Shown: positions 26,086-32,987 of the stretch, one piece after another
How positions within the stretch are numbered: position 1 is the stretch's first letter
Layout: each line of letters begins with the position of its first letter
Source of the DNA: Crocosphaera sp.
GTDB lineage: Bacteria; Cyanobacteriota; Cyanobacteriia; Cyanobacteriales; Microcystaceae
DNA: 32,987 bases
Assembly (NCBI GenBank): GCA_030064935.1
Contig: JASJEA010000008.1
Span: forward strand, 1 to 32,987
Direction: 5' to 3'
Notes under the pieces: generated by a model
What the model saw: only the letters and a program-made list of their open reading frames with translations
Database searches by the model: none
Told to the model about the DNA's origin: nothing
Made by a program: the position numbers and the translations under genes

Positions 26086-29000
26086 TTAAAATCGTTGTTC
26101 AAACTGAATACTACCACGATTATCATCAGAAAAGTTACTTGAGCCTCGTAGGGTTGTACTGTCATTAATACGATATTGAATACCAAGTTTTGGCGGGCTA
26201 TCGCCGTTAACAATGGTTTGAATAGATAGGGAAAAGTCGTCAGTTACATCAACACCTGCTTCTGCTGCAACACCTATGTTAGATGTATCAATTGCATTAT
26301 CCTCATCAACCAAAGGAGTTGGAAAAATACGAAATTCGCTTAATCCTAATGCTTCTCCAATCGCCCCTTGAACGGGACCTAACACTGCATTTCCTGCTAA
26401 ATTAACTAATCCTAATGTAGTTTCTCCTGTTCCTAATGTATTGAGAAATGTCCCCCCCAGTAGGGTTATAATTTGTTTTTGATTCCGTTTTGGTTGACTA
26501 CTTAATTCGATGTTTTCTGTAATATTACTGGCAAATCCTTCTACATTAGCTTTAATTCTTACTGTTTCTAAACTATTTTTATCGGCACTAAAAACTTCGG
26601 GTATTTCTGATGAGTTGGGATTAACAATCGCCTTATTATTATTGGTTTCGGTAGCAGAGGTAAATAGTTTAAGATTGAGGTAAGGATCAAATCCTTTATG
26701 GGGTAAGAATTGTGCTGTATTATTTTTTCCTCCAGCCAATCTTAGTTGACTAGCAAACAGATTGACTAATCCATTTCTTAACTGAATTTCGCCTTCGGGT
26801 TGAGGTTTATTTAAAGTCCCATTTAAGGTTATATTTCCCGTGGCTAAAAAGGTTAATATGGGAGGGCGGTTAATAACAATTTTATCTCCTAATACTATTT
26901 GCAGTGCATTTAATTCTGTGACTGCTAATAAAGGGTTATTTTGGTTATTTTGGCTCTTTTTTCTTTTTTCTCCTAATAAAACTTGACCATCATATAGGTT
27001 TACTTGTCCCCCAATTTTTGGAGCTAAAACACTGCCATTAATATTAATAAATCCATTAACTCCTCCTTGATATAGTTGATCAACATTGAAGTATAAATTA
27101 TCAATACCAACAGTAAGAGATGATTCTTTATCTGTTGAATTAATTAAAGGTAATGAGCCCATTACAGAAACTTTACCACCTGAAAATTCTCCTGAAAATT
27201 CATCAAAACTAATGGTATCTAAATCAAATAAAATCTTGCCCTGAACCTGTGTAAAATAGTTTTGGGGCATCATTTGTGTGGCAATAGTTGCATTTTTAAT
27301 TTCTGCCAAACCATCAGCTTGAAGTTGGTAGGGAATTCCCCTTTTTGGGTCAACTTTTCCTAATAAATGTAACTGAACTTGTCCCGTTCCATTCAACCAA
27401 GCCACTTTACCTTGAGTCATAATATTTAGTAAGGTCAAGCCTTCATTTTTTGCTTGAAACTTTAAGGAAAGTTGGTCGCTTTTCGGTTTTACCTTAGCAA
27501 AGGGTAAAGCATAAGGAAAGGTTCCTTCTATAGTCAACGGATCACTACGATTATCGAGAACACTACTAGCGGTAAAATCAAATTGACCCCCATTATAGGT
27601 AAACTTTCCTTTGGTTGAGTCTAAGGCTGTTTGGTTGATAGTGGGGTGGTTAACGGCCAAATTTCCTGATGCTTGGGGGTTGTTGCGAGTTCCTCCTAAG
27701 TTTACATTTCCGTTTAGTTGTCCCCCCAAGGTGACGGCAGAGGGAAGGTTAACCCATTGGGAAATGGTTTCTAAGGGAATGTTGAGAACTTCTAGCTTTC
27801 CTTGTTGGCTTGTTTGTCCAATCTGACCAGCAAAGTTAATCATACTATCCTTGAGGCGCAAATTAAAGGGTTCTAGGGTCAAAATACCGTTTTGCCAGTT
27901 ACCTTTGGCTTGTAACTGAGTTAGTTGGTAGTCTCCCCATTGCCATTGTTTTCCTAAAAGATTAAATTGCGTGTTTATTCCGGTTTTTGGACTAATATTG
28001 AGGGCAATTTGTGCTTTAAAATCCCCTTTTACCCGTTCTAGTGGGGGTAAACTTTCACTTCCTTGTGCTTGTTTTTGTTTATCTTCTAACCAAGCGGTGA
28101 TTTCTTTAAGTGTATCCATACGATGGCCGAGAGGTTTAGTGGCTGTTTCTACTTTAAATAGAGGAGTTTGGGAACTAGAAGGATTATTTTCGTATAAATC
28201 GGCTGCTTTGGCATATTTTGGTGGTTTAAGTCCTCGTTTTAAGTCTTCTAATTCAAAAATTTGCAGCGTTTCTAATATGTCCTGCAATTTACCCTGATTA
28301 ATGTTGATATTAGCTACTATTTCTGGACCTTGAGGAGTTTGGGTAAATTGTCCATTAAGGTCATATTGACTGTTATAAGTTAATATTTGAGTGTTCTGTA
28401 GAGATAAACTTTTGTTTGCATAGTGAAAGCTTCCTTTAAAAGCTTTCGCTTGCATTGTGCCTATAATGGGGTTGAGAATGGCTACCTTTTGACCTGCGAT
28501 CGCTCCTGTTTCCAAATCGAGGGTAACCAATCCCGATAGGTTGCCGCTCATGGGTTGGGTAAGAATTTGATTATTTTTGTAGATTTTTTGGGCAATTTTG
28601 CTAATAATGGGCAAAGGAATGGTTTTTATCTCAGTTTTCCATTGTTTATCTGTTTTATTAGCTCTTAAATCAATATTTTTTTGTTTGACTGCTATACTAA
28701 GGGGTTGAAGTTCGGGATTAAGATGAAGATGAAGGCGATCGCTTTGACCATCGAGGTGCAATATTAGTCCTGTTTCGGTTTTTTTAGTTATTTTTCCGCT
28801 AATAACGGGCTCAAATCTTATATCTTCTACATTTAAGTTAATTAACGCCATTTGCCCTTCAATATTAGGATTTTGAGGAGTTCCTGCCATCGCTCCTTGA
28901 AAATCTAGTTTCCCTTGGTAAGTTAATTGAGGTAAGGATAAGGGTAAATTACTCAAATTAAAGTTTTTTGCGTCAATATTTAGGTCAAATTCTTGTATTA

Positions 29001-31455
29001 TATCTAATTTATTTTTTTTACTCTGAAAATCTATGTCTAACCATCCTTTAGCGTTTAAACCAGATGCCGTTACCTCGTCCAAGGTTAAACGTTGTCCATT
29101 CCATTGCATGGTTGCAGTTAAGGGATGGTCAAATTGGGGTAATCCCTGACTTAATTTTAAGCTTCCTTTCGCTTGTAGATATTTTGGGGATATTTTGTTT
29201 ATTTTTCCCTCAATATCTAAGTTTCCTTCCACACTACCTTTTAATTTAGGAGACAATAGCCCCAACGGAAGTGCCTTTGAGGTGAGGGTTGTGGTAAAGT
29301 TACCTTGACTGATAGTAATATTATCTGTATTGATTGTCCCTTGAGACAAAATTAATTGTCCGGTTCCTTGTCCTTCAAGACTGTCTAAAAAATTATTATG
29401 ATCGAGATTACCGGTTAGGATTAAATTACTGTTTAATTGTCCTGATAACTGTTGAGGAATGTTGTGACTTAAGTTAGTTAGATTAAGGTTATGAGTAACT
29501 AAGTTAGTTGACCATTTTCCTCGATTCAATTGAAAATTATTGGTCTGAATACTTCCTTGACCAATGTTTAAAGTTCCTTCTCCTTTTCCTTGAATATTGT
29601 GATTATCTTTATCTAATTTACCCCCCAGATAAAAGTTGCCTGTTAATTCTCCCTGTAAATCAGTTGTTGTCTTCAATTCCTCAATATTTAATCTTTCTAT
29701 CTCTAAATTCGTATGCCAATCTCCTTCAGACAATTTTATATTGTTAGCATAAATTGAGCCATTATCAACTGTTACTTTAGCTTGTCCATCAACAACGAGA
29801 CTATCAATCAATTTATCTTCAAGATTACCTGTTAACTGAAACTGCCCCTGTAGCTTGCCCTTTTTAAAAGGTAAATCTAAACTTTCTAAATTAATATTAG
29901 AAGCCATTACAGTTCCTTGCCAATTGCCATTGCTATAAGTAATATGTTCAGCGTTTATGGTGCCACCGGCAAGTTTAAATTTGGCCTTTCCTTTCGCCGT
30001 CAAGCTTTCATTTTTTTTCAGATTTCCCGATAAATTAATATTCGTATCAACTCGCTCAATATGGTTAGGAATTTCTATTTTATAAAGACTAGCTAAACTT
30101 GTAGCAGGAAGATTGTTTCCTTCAATCTCAAGGGAATATAGAGGGAAATATGAATCAAAATTAAAGTTTCCTTTCGCTATTAAAGTTCCGCCCACCTTTG
30201 GAGTTGCTTGAAAATTATTAATTTTTAACCCCGATTTATTTAACTCTAAATTACCTTTGATTTCACTAAAATAAACTCTATCAAACTGCATAAACTCCGT
30301 ATTAATCACAGACATCAATATCTGAGGATTATCCAAACTACCAACAACCTTCAAATCCCCTTTTATTTTTCCTGTTGTTGCAAGTTGAGGTGGTTTCCGT
30401 TCAATGGTTTTAAAAATATCTATAATAGGTACTGCTTGAGTTGTTGCAGTTAAATCAAATCCCTCGTCTAAATCAATATTTCCTCTAACAATTCCTTTGA
30501 CCTCGCCAAACTCAGTTACCACTTCATCAAAGTTAATTTGTGTCCCTTGAAAGCGTAGCTGTCCCTGAGTAAAAAAAGCATGAGGTAAAGTCTTAACCTT
30601 CGCTTCTACCTGGTGTAACTGGGCTACACCTCTTAACTGAGGTAGTTCTTTACTTGCTTTATAAACCTCTAGATTAGCATTAACTTTCCCACTATTTAAT
30701 TCAAGAGGAAGGGGCAAAAATTGCCCGATTTCTGTTGCATTTATTTTATTTCCTCTCACCAATAAACTAATCCCTTTATCTTTTATGTTAAAGAGACCAG
30801 AAATTGCTAAATCACCCCCATCAATCATCTTAGATAAAACCTTAAACTTAATCTCATTTTTATCATGAACCATCTCTATTATTGCTGACACATTTTCTAA
30901 ATTAATTGGAGATTCTTTATCCCCATTACTGGAACGAGATACAGCGATCGCCTTTCCCTTTTCTATAGCCAAAGATTTAAGTTTGATGGGGTTATTGGGA
31001 TTCAATTTATTAAAAGGTGTTACCAACCAACTTCCTTGTTTTCCCTGTTCCAAATAAGCCGATGGTGTGATAACTGTGATGTTAATATCAAGTTGACGAT
31101 AAATAATATATTGAAGGGGATTATAAGAAATTTTTAAAGCCGACATAGAGACGTTAGCCGGATCAGTAGCAGTAGGCAATAGCTCCGTCTGACCAAAGCG
31201 AATATAATTAAAGGAAAAGGACTGCAAAGCTCCTAATTCTACAGGACGATTGAGAAAATGACTTAATTGCTTCTCAACCATAGGGGTTAAGTTGCGTTGT
31301 ATAAGAAAACCGCCTGCAACTGTTCCCCCACTCAGCCCCAACAAAACAACCGTAACCCCCCATCTACAAAGGGTTAAATATGGTTTTCGCAGTTGAGTTT
31401 TTTGAGAAGTTCCTAGCTCGTAATGCTGTTCTTTTCGAGAAGGGTTTGTTGTCAT
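26086..31455 (-). CDS. tamB: TamB/Tic236-type outer-membrane translocation and assembly protein (DUF490)
   Basis: A giant AsmA-like protein of 1789 residues that would span the periplasm, anchored in the inner membrane by one segment (about 30-53), and assist outer-membrane protein or lipid transport with an Omp85 partner. Its chloroplast relative is TIC236. The body is a long series of beta-strand-rich repeats, including four tandem units of about 70 residues (about 489-771; FIND section). The C-terminal TamB domain (about 1400-1789) contains LLGGTFLNTLGTGE and GLSEFRIFPTP and ends in FEQRF, a terminal aromatic residue suited to an outer-membrane contact. It is larger than E. coli TamB (about 1260). 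A short Lys/Arg-rich start precedes the anchor. Confidence 0.88.
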   Translation of the reverse strand: MTTNPSRKEQHYELGTSQKTQLRKPYLTLCRWGVTVVLLGLSGGTVAGGFLIQRNLTPMVEKQLSHFLNRPVELGALQSFSFNYIRFGQTELLPTATDPANVSMSALKISYNPLQYIIYRQLDINITVITPSAYLEQGKQGSWLVTPFNKLNPNNPIKLKSLAIEKGKAIAVSRSSNGDKESPINLENVSAIIEMVHDKNEIKFKVLSKMIDGGDLAISGLFNIKDKGISLLVRGNKINATEIGQFLPLPLELNSGKVNANLEVYKASKELPQLRGVAQLHQVEAKVKTLPHAFFTQGQLRFQGTQINFDEVVTEFGEVKGIVRGNIDLDEGFDLTATTQAVPIIDIFKTIERKPPQLATTGKIKGDLKVVGSLDNPQILMSVINTEFMQFDRVYFSEIKGNLELNKSGLKINNFQATPKVGGTLIAKGNFNFDSYFPLYSLEIEGNNLPATSLASLYKIEIPNHIERVDTNINLSGNLKKNESLTAKGKAKFKLAGGTINAEHITYSNGNWQGTVMASNINLESLDLPFKKGKLQGQFQLTGNLEDKLIDSLVVDGQAKVTVDNGSIYANNIKLSEGDWHTNLEIERLNIEELKTTTDLQGELTGNFYLGGKLDKDNHNIQGKGEGTLNIGQGSIQTNNFQLNRGKWSTNLVTHNLNLTNLSHNIPQQLSGQLNSNLILTGNLDHNNFLDSLEGQGTGQLILSQGTINTDNITISQGNFTTTLTSKALPLGLLSPKLKGSVEGNLDIEGKINKISPKYLQAKGSLKLSQGLPQFDHPLTATMQWNGQRLTLDEVTASGLNAKGWLDIDFQSKKNKLDIIQEFDLNIDAKNFNLSNLPLSLPQLTYQGKLDFQGAMAGTPQNPNIEGQMALINLNVEDIRFEPVISGKITKKTETGLILHLDGQSDRLHLHLNPELQPLSIAVKQKNIDLRANKTDKQWKTEIKTIPLPIISKIAQKIYKNNQILTQPMSGNLSGLVTLDLETGAIAGQKVAILNPIIGTMQAKAFKGSFHYANKSLSLQNTQILTYNSQYDLNGQFTQTPQGPEIVANININQGKLQDILETLQIFELEDLKRGLKPPKYAKAADLYENNPSSSQTPLFKVETATKPLGHRMDTLKEITAWLEDKQKQAQGSESLPPLERVKGDFKAQIALNISPKTGINTQFNLLGKQWQWGDYQLTQLQAKGNWQNGILTLEPFNLRLKDSMINFAGQIGQTSQQGKLEVLNIPLETISQWVNLPSAVTLGGQLNGNVNLGGTRNNPQASGNLAVNHPTINQTALDSTKGKFTYNGGQFDFTASSVLDNRSDPLTIEGTFPYALPFAKVKPKSDQLSLKFQAKNEGLTLLNIMTQGKVAWLNGTGQVQLHLLGKVDPKRGIPYQLQADGLAEIKNATIATQMMPQNYFTQVQGKILFDLDTISFDEFSGEFSGGKVSVMGSLPLINSTDKESSLTVGIDNLYFNVDQLYQGGVNGFININGSVLAPKIGGQVNLYDGQVLLGEKRKKSQNNQNNPLLAVTELNALQIVLGDKIVINRPPILTFLATGNITLNGTLNKPQPEGEIQLRNGLVNLFASQLRLAGGKNNTAQFLPHKGFDPYLNLKLFTSATETNNNKAIVNPNSSEIPEVFSADKNSLETVRIKANVEGFASNITENIELSSQPKRNQKQIITLLGGTFLNTLGTGETTLGLVNLAGNAVLGPVQGAIGEALGLSEFRIFPTPLVDEDNAIDTSNIGVAAEAGVDVTDDFSLSIQTIVNGDSPPKLGIQYRINDSTTLRGSSNFSDDNRGSIQFEQRF
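29140..29990 (-). repeat. Four tandem ~70-residue repeats within tamB
   Basis: Coding repeats recognisable by a recurring pattern: a Gly-rich opener, a strand ending in GxI with NN or DN, a Gly-Asn/Asp-Trp turn, and LxGxLxGN. The openers are KAKFKLAGGTINAEH, QAKVTVDNGSIYANN, EGTLNIGQGSIQTNN and TGQLILSQGTINTDN. The protein sequence has diverged, so the copies are old. They extend the beta-taco groove of the protein. Confidence 0.6.
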
Positions 31456-31567
31456 AATACTTATTCACACCACCACACTCACCAGAGTTTTCTCTAGCCA
31501 TTATAGTTGTTGAAAACACTTTCTGCTTTTCTAGATAACTGCGAGCCATTTGTCCCCTATTCTAAAT

Positions 31568-31593
31568 CTGGGCAATAATTACTTATTGCCCAG
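31568..31593 (-). terminator. Hairpin between the HEAT gene and tamB
   Basis: A perfect 11-bp stem (CTGGGCAATAA at 31568-31578 with its complement at 31583-31593) has a TTAC loop. It lies 66 nt past the stop of the HEAT-repeat gene and upstream of tamB on the minus strand. No strong U-run follows. It probably separates the two transcription units. Confidence 0.5.
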
Positions 31594-31658
31594 TTAAAAG
31601 GGGTATCAGCAAGAATATCCCACCAAAATCTGTGATTTAAAGGGAGATTCTCAAAGTA

Positions 31659-32315
31659 TCAGAGCAACACTTCTAGAGTTGAAGCCACAACTCGATGATT
31701 GGTGTCGTCTCGCAATTGTACTAACGCAGCCCTAGCCTTGGGAGCTTCAAAAATTCCTAAAACTCTAGCAACTTGGGCTCTAACCGCTACTATTTCACTG
31801 ATTGATAGCTCAACTAGTATCTCAATTGCTTCCGACTCTAAAGGTGTTCCCTTTAATTTCCGTAAATAAGAAATCGATGCCAATTGTACCGTCAGATCAT
31901 CCCCTTCTAATCCCCATTGAGAAAGCTGTAGAAAAACATCAGGGGAACCCATTTCTTCTATTGCGGCGAAGATGCTTTGTCGCAACAACCAGTGAGATTC
32001 GTCTCTAAAAAGTTCCATCAAATGGGGAATGGCTTTTTCTCCATACTTAGCGAGGGAATTAGCCGCTTCGGCTTTGACGTTGGGATCTCTATCATTCTCA
32101 ATCAAATTGAGCAGGACATCAAAACCTTCATCACTCAGTTTATGTCCTAAACCCTTTGCTACAAAGGAACGGATCACAAACTCTTTGTCATACATTATTT
32201 GTTTGAGTAGGGGAACAACGACATTCGCTGGGTGATTCCTTAGCTCCACAATCGCTTTGAGGCGATTTTGAGGATTGGGATTCTCAAGGTTTGCTTTGAT
32301 CTGATTTATTTCCAT
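31659..32315 (-). CDS. HEAT-repeat protein, PBS-lyase-like type
   Basis: A 218-residue protein built of about six or seven HEAT/PBS-type repeats of about 30 residues, each with the pattern A-x-x-L. Examples are NRLKAIVELRNHPANVVVPLLK (one helix pair), FVIRSFVAKGLG, NVKAEAANSLAKYGEKAIPHLMELF and AVRAQVARVLG. There is no membrane segment. Such proteins are phycobilin lyase subunits or scaffolds, or assembly factors such as IaiH, which binds IscA in Synechocystis. I cannot choose between these from sequence alone; the absence of a nearby phycobilisome gene argues against a lyase subunit. GAGGG precedes the ATG. Confidence 0.8.
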   Translation of the reverse strand: MEINQIKANLENPNPQNRLKAIVELRNHPANVVVPLLKQIMYDKEFVIRSFVAKGLGHKLSDEGFDVLLNLIENDRDPNVKAEAANSLAKYGEKAIPHLMELFRDESHWLLRQSIFAAIEEMGSPDVFLQLSQWGLEGDDLTVQLASISYLRKLKGTPLESEAIEILVELSISEIVAVRAQVARVLGIFEAPKARAALVQLRDDTNHRVVASTLEVLL

Positions 32316-32443
32316 AATTTCAGTACCCTCTAATGTTTGAGCATCAACTTGCTTGGACAGCTTTTTATGAACTAATGTAAATTAATGTAAATTATTATTA
32401 AAATTATAGCGTTAAATTCTTTAATCATGCACCAAGAGTATGT

Positions 32444-32517
32444 GTGAGCATCTTGCTCACTCGCTGTAAAAATAGCAGGCAGGATGCTTGCACTGCCGGA
32501 AATCTAATGCACGCTCA
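32444..32517. repeat. Paired palindromes, cyanobacterial intergenic repeat
   Basis: GTGAGCA-TCT-TGCTCAC (32444-32460) is a 7-bp hairpin. It is followed by a GCAGG-rich second palindrome, GGCAGGATGC with TGCACTGCC, at about 32481-32500. The pair resembles the GAGCATCTTGCTC plus GGATGC type repeat found between cyanobacterial genes. No gene is present in 32316-32987. Confidence 0.4.
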
Positions 32518-32536
32518 TGGAAACAGACCACTACTA

Positions 32537-32585
32537 GCGATCGCTTTTTCAACTATTGCGCAACACTAGCAGTTCTCAAAATCTA
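32537..32585. repeat. HIP1-headed structured repeat, copy 1 (diverged)
   Basis: The first of three related copies, opening with the HIP1 octamer GCGATCGC and T5. It matches copies 2 and 3 with a few substitutions (for example CTATTGCGCAAC versus CTGTTGCGCAAC) up to CAGTTCTCAAAAT, after which the sequence differs. Confidence 0.75.
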
Positions 32586-32627
32586 TAGCACTACGCATTA
32601 AGGGAGGGGACATTTTTCTTTTCCCTG

Positions 32628-32657
32628 TTATATAACCTGTTATAACAGGTTATATAA
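32628..32657. repeat. Perfect 30-bp palindrome
   Basis: The left arm TTATATAACCTGTTA is followed immediately by its exact complement, TAACAGGTTATATAA. The only loop would be the central turn, so it suits a homodimeric DNA-binding protein or a cruciform. It contains no open frame. Confidence 0.8.
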
Positions 32658-32817
32658 GTTGAGATTTCAACGGGAGATGGTCAATCAGAATGAGCGAATT
32701 ACCGATCCCTCAAGTTGGAGGCTTGAAACAAGGAAAATTCCTCGCCATCCCTCGATCGCTTTTCATCCCCTTGAAAGAGGAGGCTTGGAACCCTTTTTTT
32801 CGGTCAGATGTTATTGT

Positions 32818-32882
32818 GCGATCGCTTTTTCAACTGTTGCGCAACAATAGCAGTTCTCAAAATTTAGAAATGAGCTTATTTA
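32818..32882. repeat. HIP1-headed structured repeat, copy 2
   Basis: A 65-bp unit: GCGATCGC, T5, then the perfect palindrome GTTGCGCAAC (32836-32845) inside a larger inverted pair, AACTG (32832-32836) with CAGTT (32851-32855). It then runs into TCTCAAAATTTAGAAATGAG and CTTATTTA. It differs from copy 3 by one base. Confidence 0.8.
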
Positions 32883-32922
32883 CTCTAGTGCTAGAGTTTT
32901 AAGTTTGAGTCCCCAGATAAAT

Positions 32923-32987
32923 GCGATCGCTTTTTCAACTGTTGCGCAACAATAGCAGTTCTCAAAATTTAGGAATGAGCTTATTTA
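32923..32987. repeat. HIP1-headed structured repeat, copy 3 (runs to window end)
   Basis: Same 65-bp unit as copy 2 with one substitution (AGGAATG versus AGAAATG). The offset between the two starts is 105 bp. The window ends within or at the end of the unit, so the array may continue to the right. Confidence 0.8.

Noticed and set aside
32690-32902. A 70-codon plus-strand ORF in the right-end repeat region
   Set aside because: It runs through repeat copy 2, has no recognisable family or ribosome site, and stops before copy 3; it is better explained by chance in repeat DNA.
32818-32987. CRISPR array at the right end
   Set aside because: The units are about 65 bp, begin with HIP1, and only two or three exist with a 40-bp gap; no 25-40 bp repeat/spacer rhythm and no cas gene.

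Overview
The window is chromosomal DNA of a unicellular cyanobacterium, most like the Crocosphaera/Cyanothece group. The evidence is the low G+C content, scattered HIP1 octamers (GCGATCGC) and a set of cyanobacterial genes: ferredoxin-type nirA and narB, nrtP, an NhaS3-type antiporter, sipA, a TamB/Tic236-type giant protein and a PBS-lyase-type HEAT protein. The genus is inferred from general resemblance; no search was run.

Layout. Positions 1-1463 hold clpS and a CPBP membrane protease on the plus strand. Positions 1640-6730 hold a minus-strand block: a small unknown ORF, mcrB, mcrC (a type IV, modification-dependent restriction system) and glpD. A decayed palindromic element sits between mcrB and mcrC and supplies the mcrB stop codon. 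Positions 7118-12071 hold a nitrate-assimilation operon, nirA, nrtP and a NarK-type transporter, with a probable NtcA promoter and palindromes in both intergenic gaps. Positions 12072-15645 are a disturbed segment: a TnpB C-terminal relic with its end hairpin, an opposite-strand GH13 amylase, a Uma2-type nuclease pseudogene and three small AT-rich reading frames. narB (15669-17870) lies beyond this segment, so the nitrate pathway is split into two blocks. An LpxB-related gene follows narB.

Positions 19091-22673 hold an NhaS3-like antiporter and gyrB on the minus strand. Positions 23001-25221 hold purA, rplY (bL25), a solo IS200/IS605-like end fused to a truncated Nudix gene, and sipA. Positions 25222-31455 are a tamB plus TPR-protein operon (minus), preceded by a HEAT-repeat gene (31659-32315, minus). 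The last 600 bases are non-coding and rich in repeats: a perfect 30-bp palindrome and three copies of a structured repeat of about 65 bp that begins with HIP1.

How the genes work together. NrtP and the NarK-type protein move nitrate and nitrite, NarB reduces nitrate to nitrite and NirA reduces nitrite to ammonium, both presumably with ferredoxin. TamB and the membrane-anchored TPR protein probably serve the outer envelope. McrBC would cut incoming modified DNA. The rest is mainly housekeeping. I found no clear new multi-gene system. The best leads are the double NNP-transporter nitrate operon with its RNA-level structures, the extra ORF upstream of mcrBC, the orphan ORF trio before narB, and the repeat cluster at the right end.
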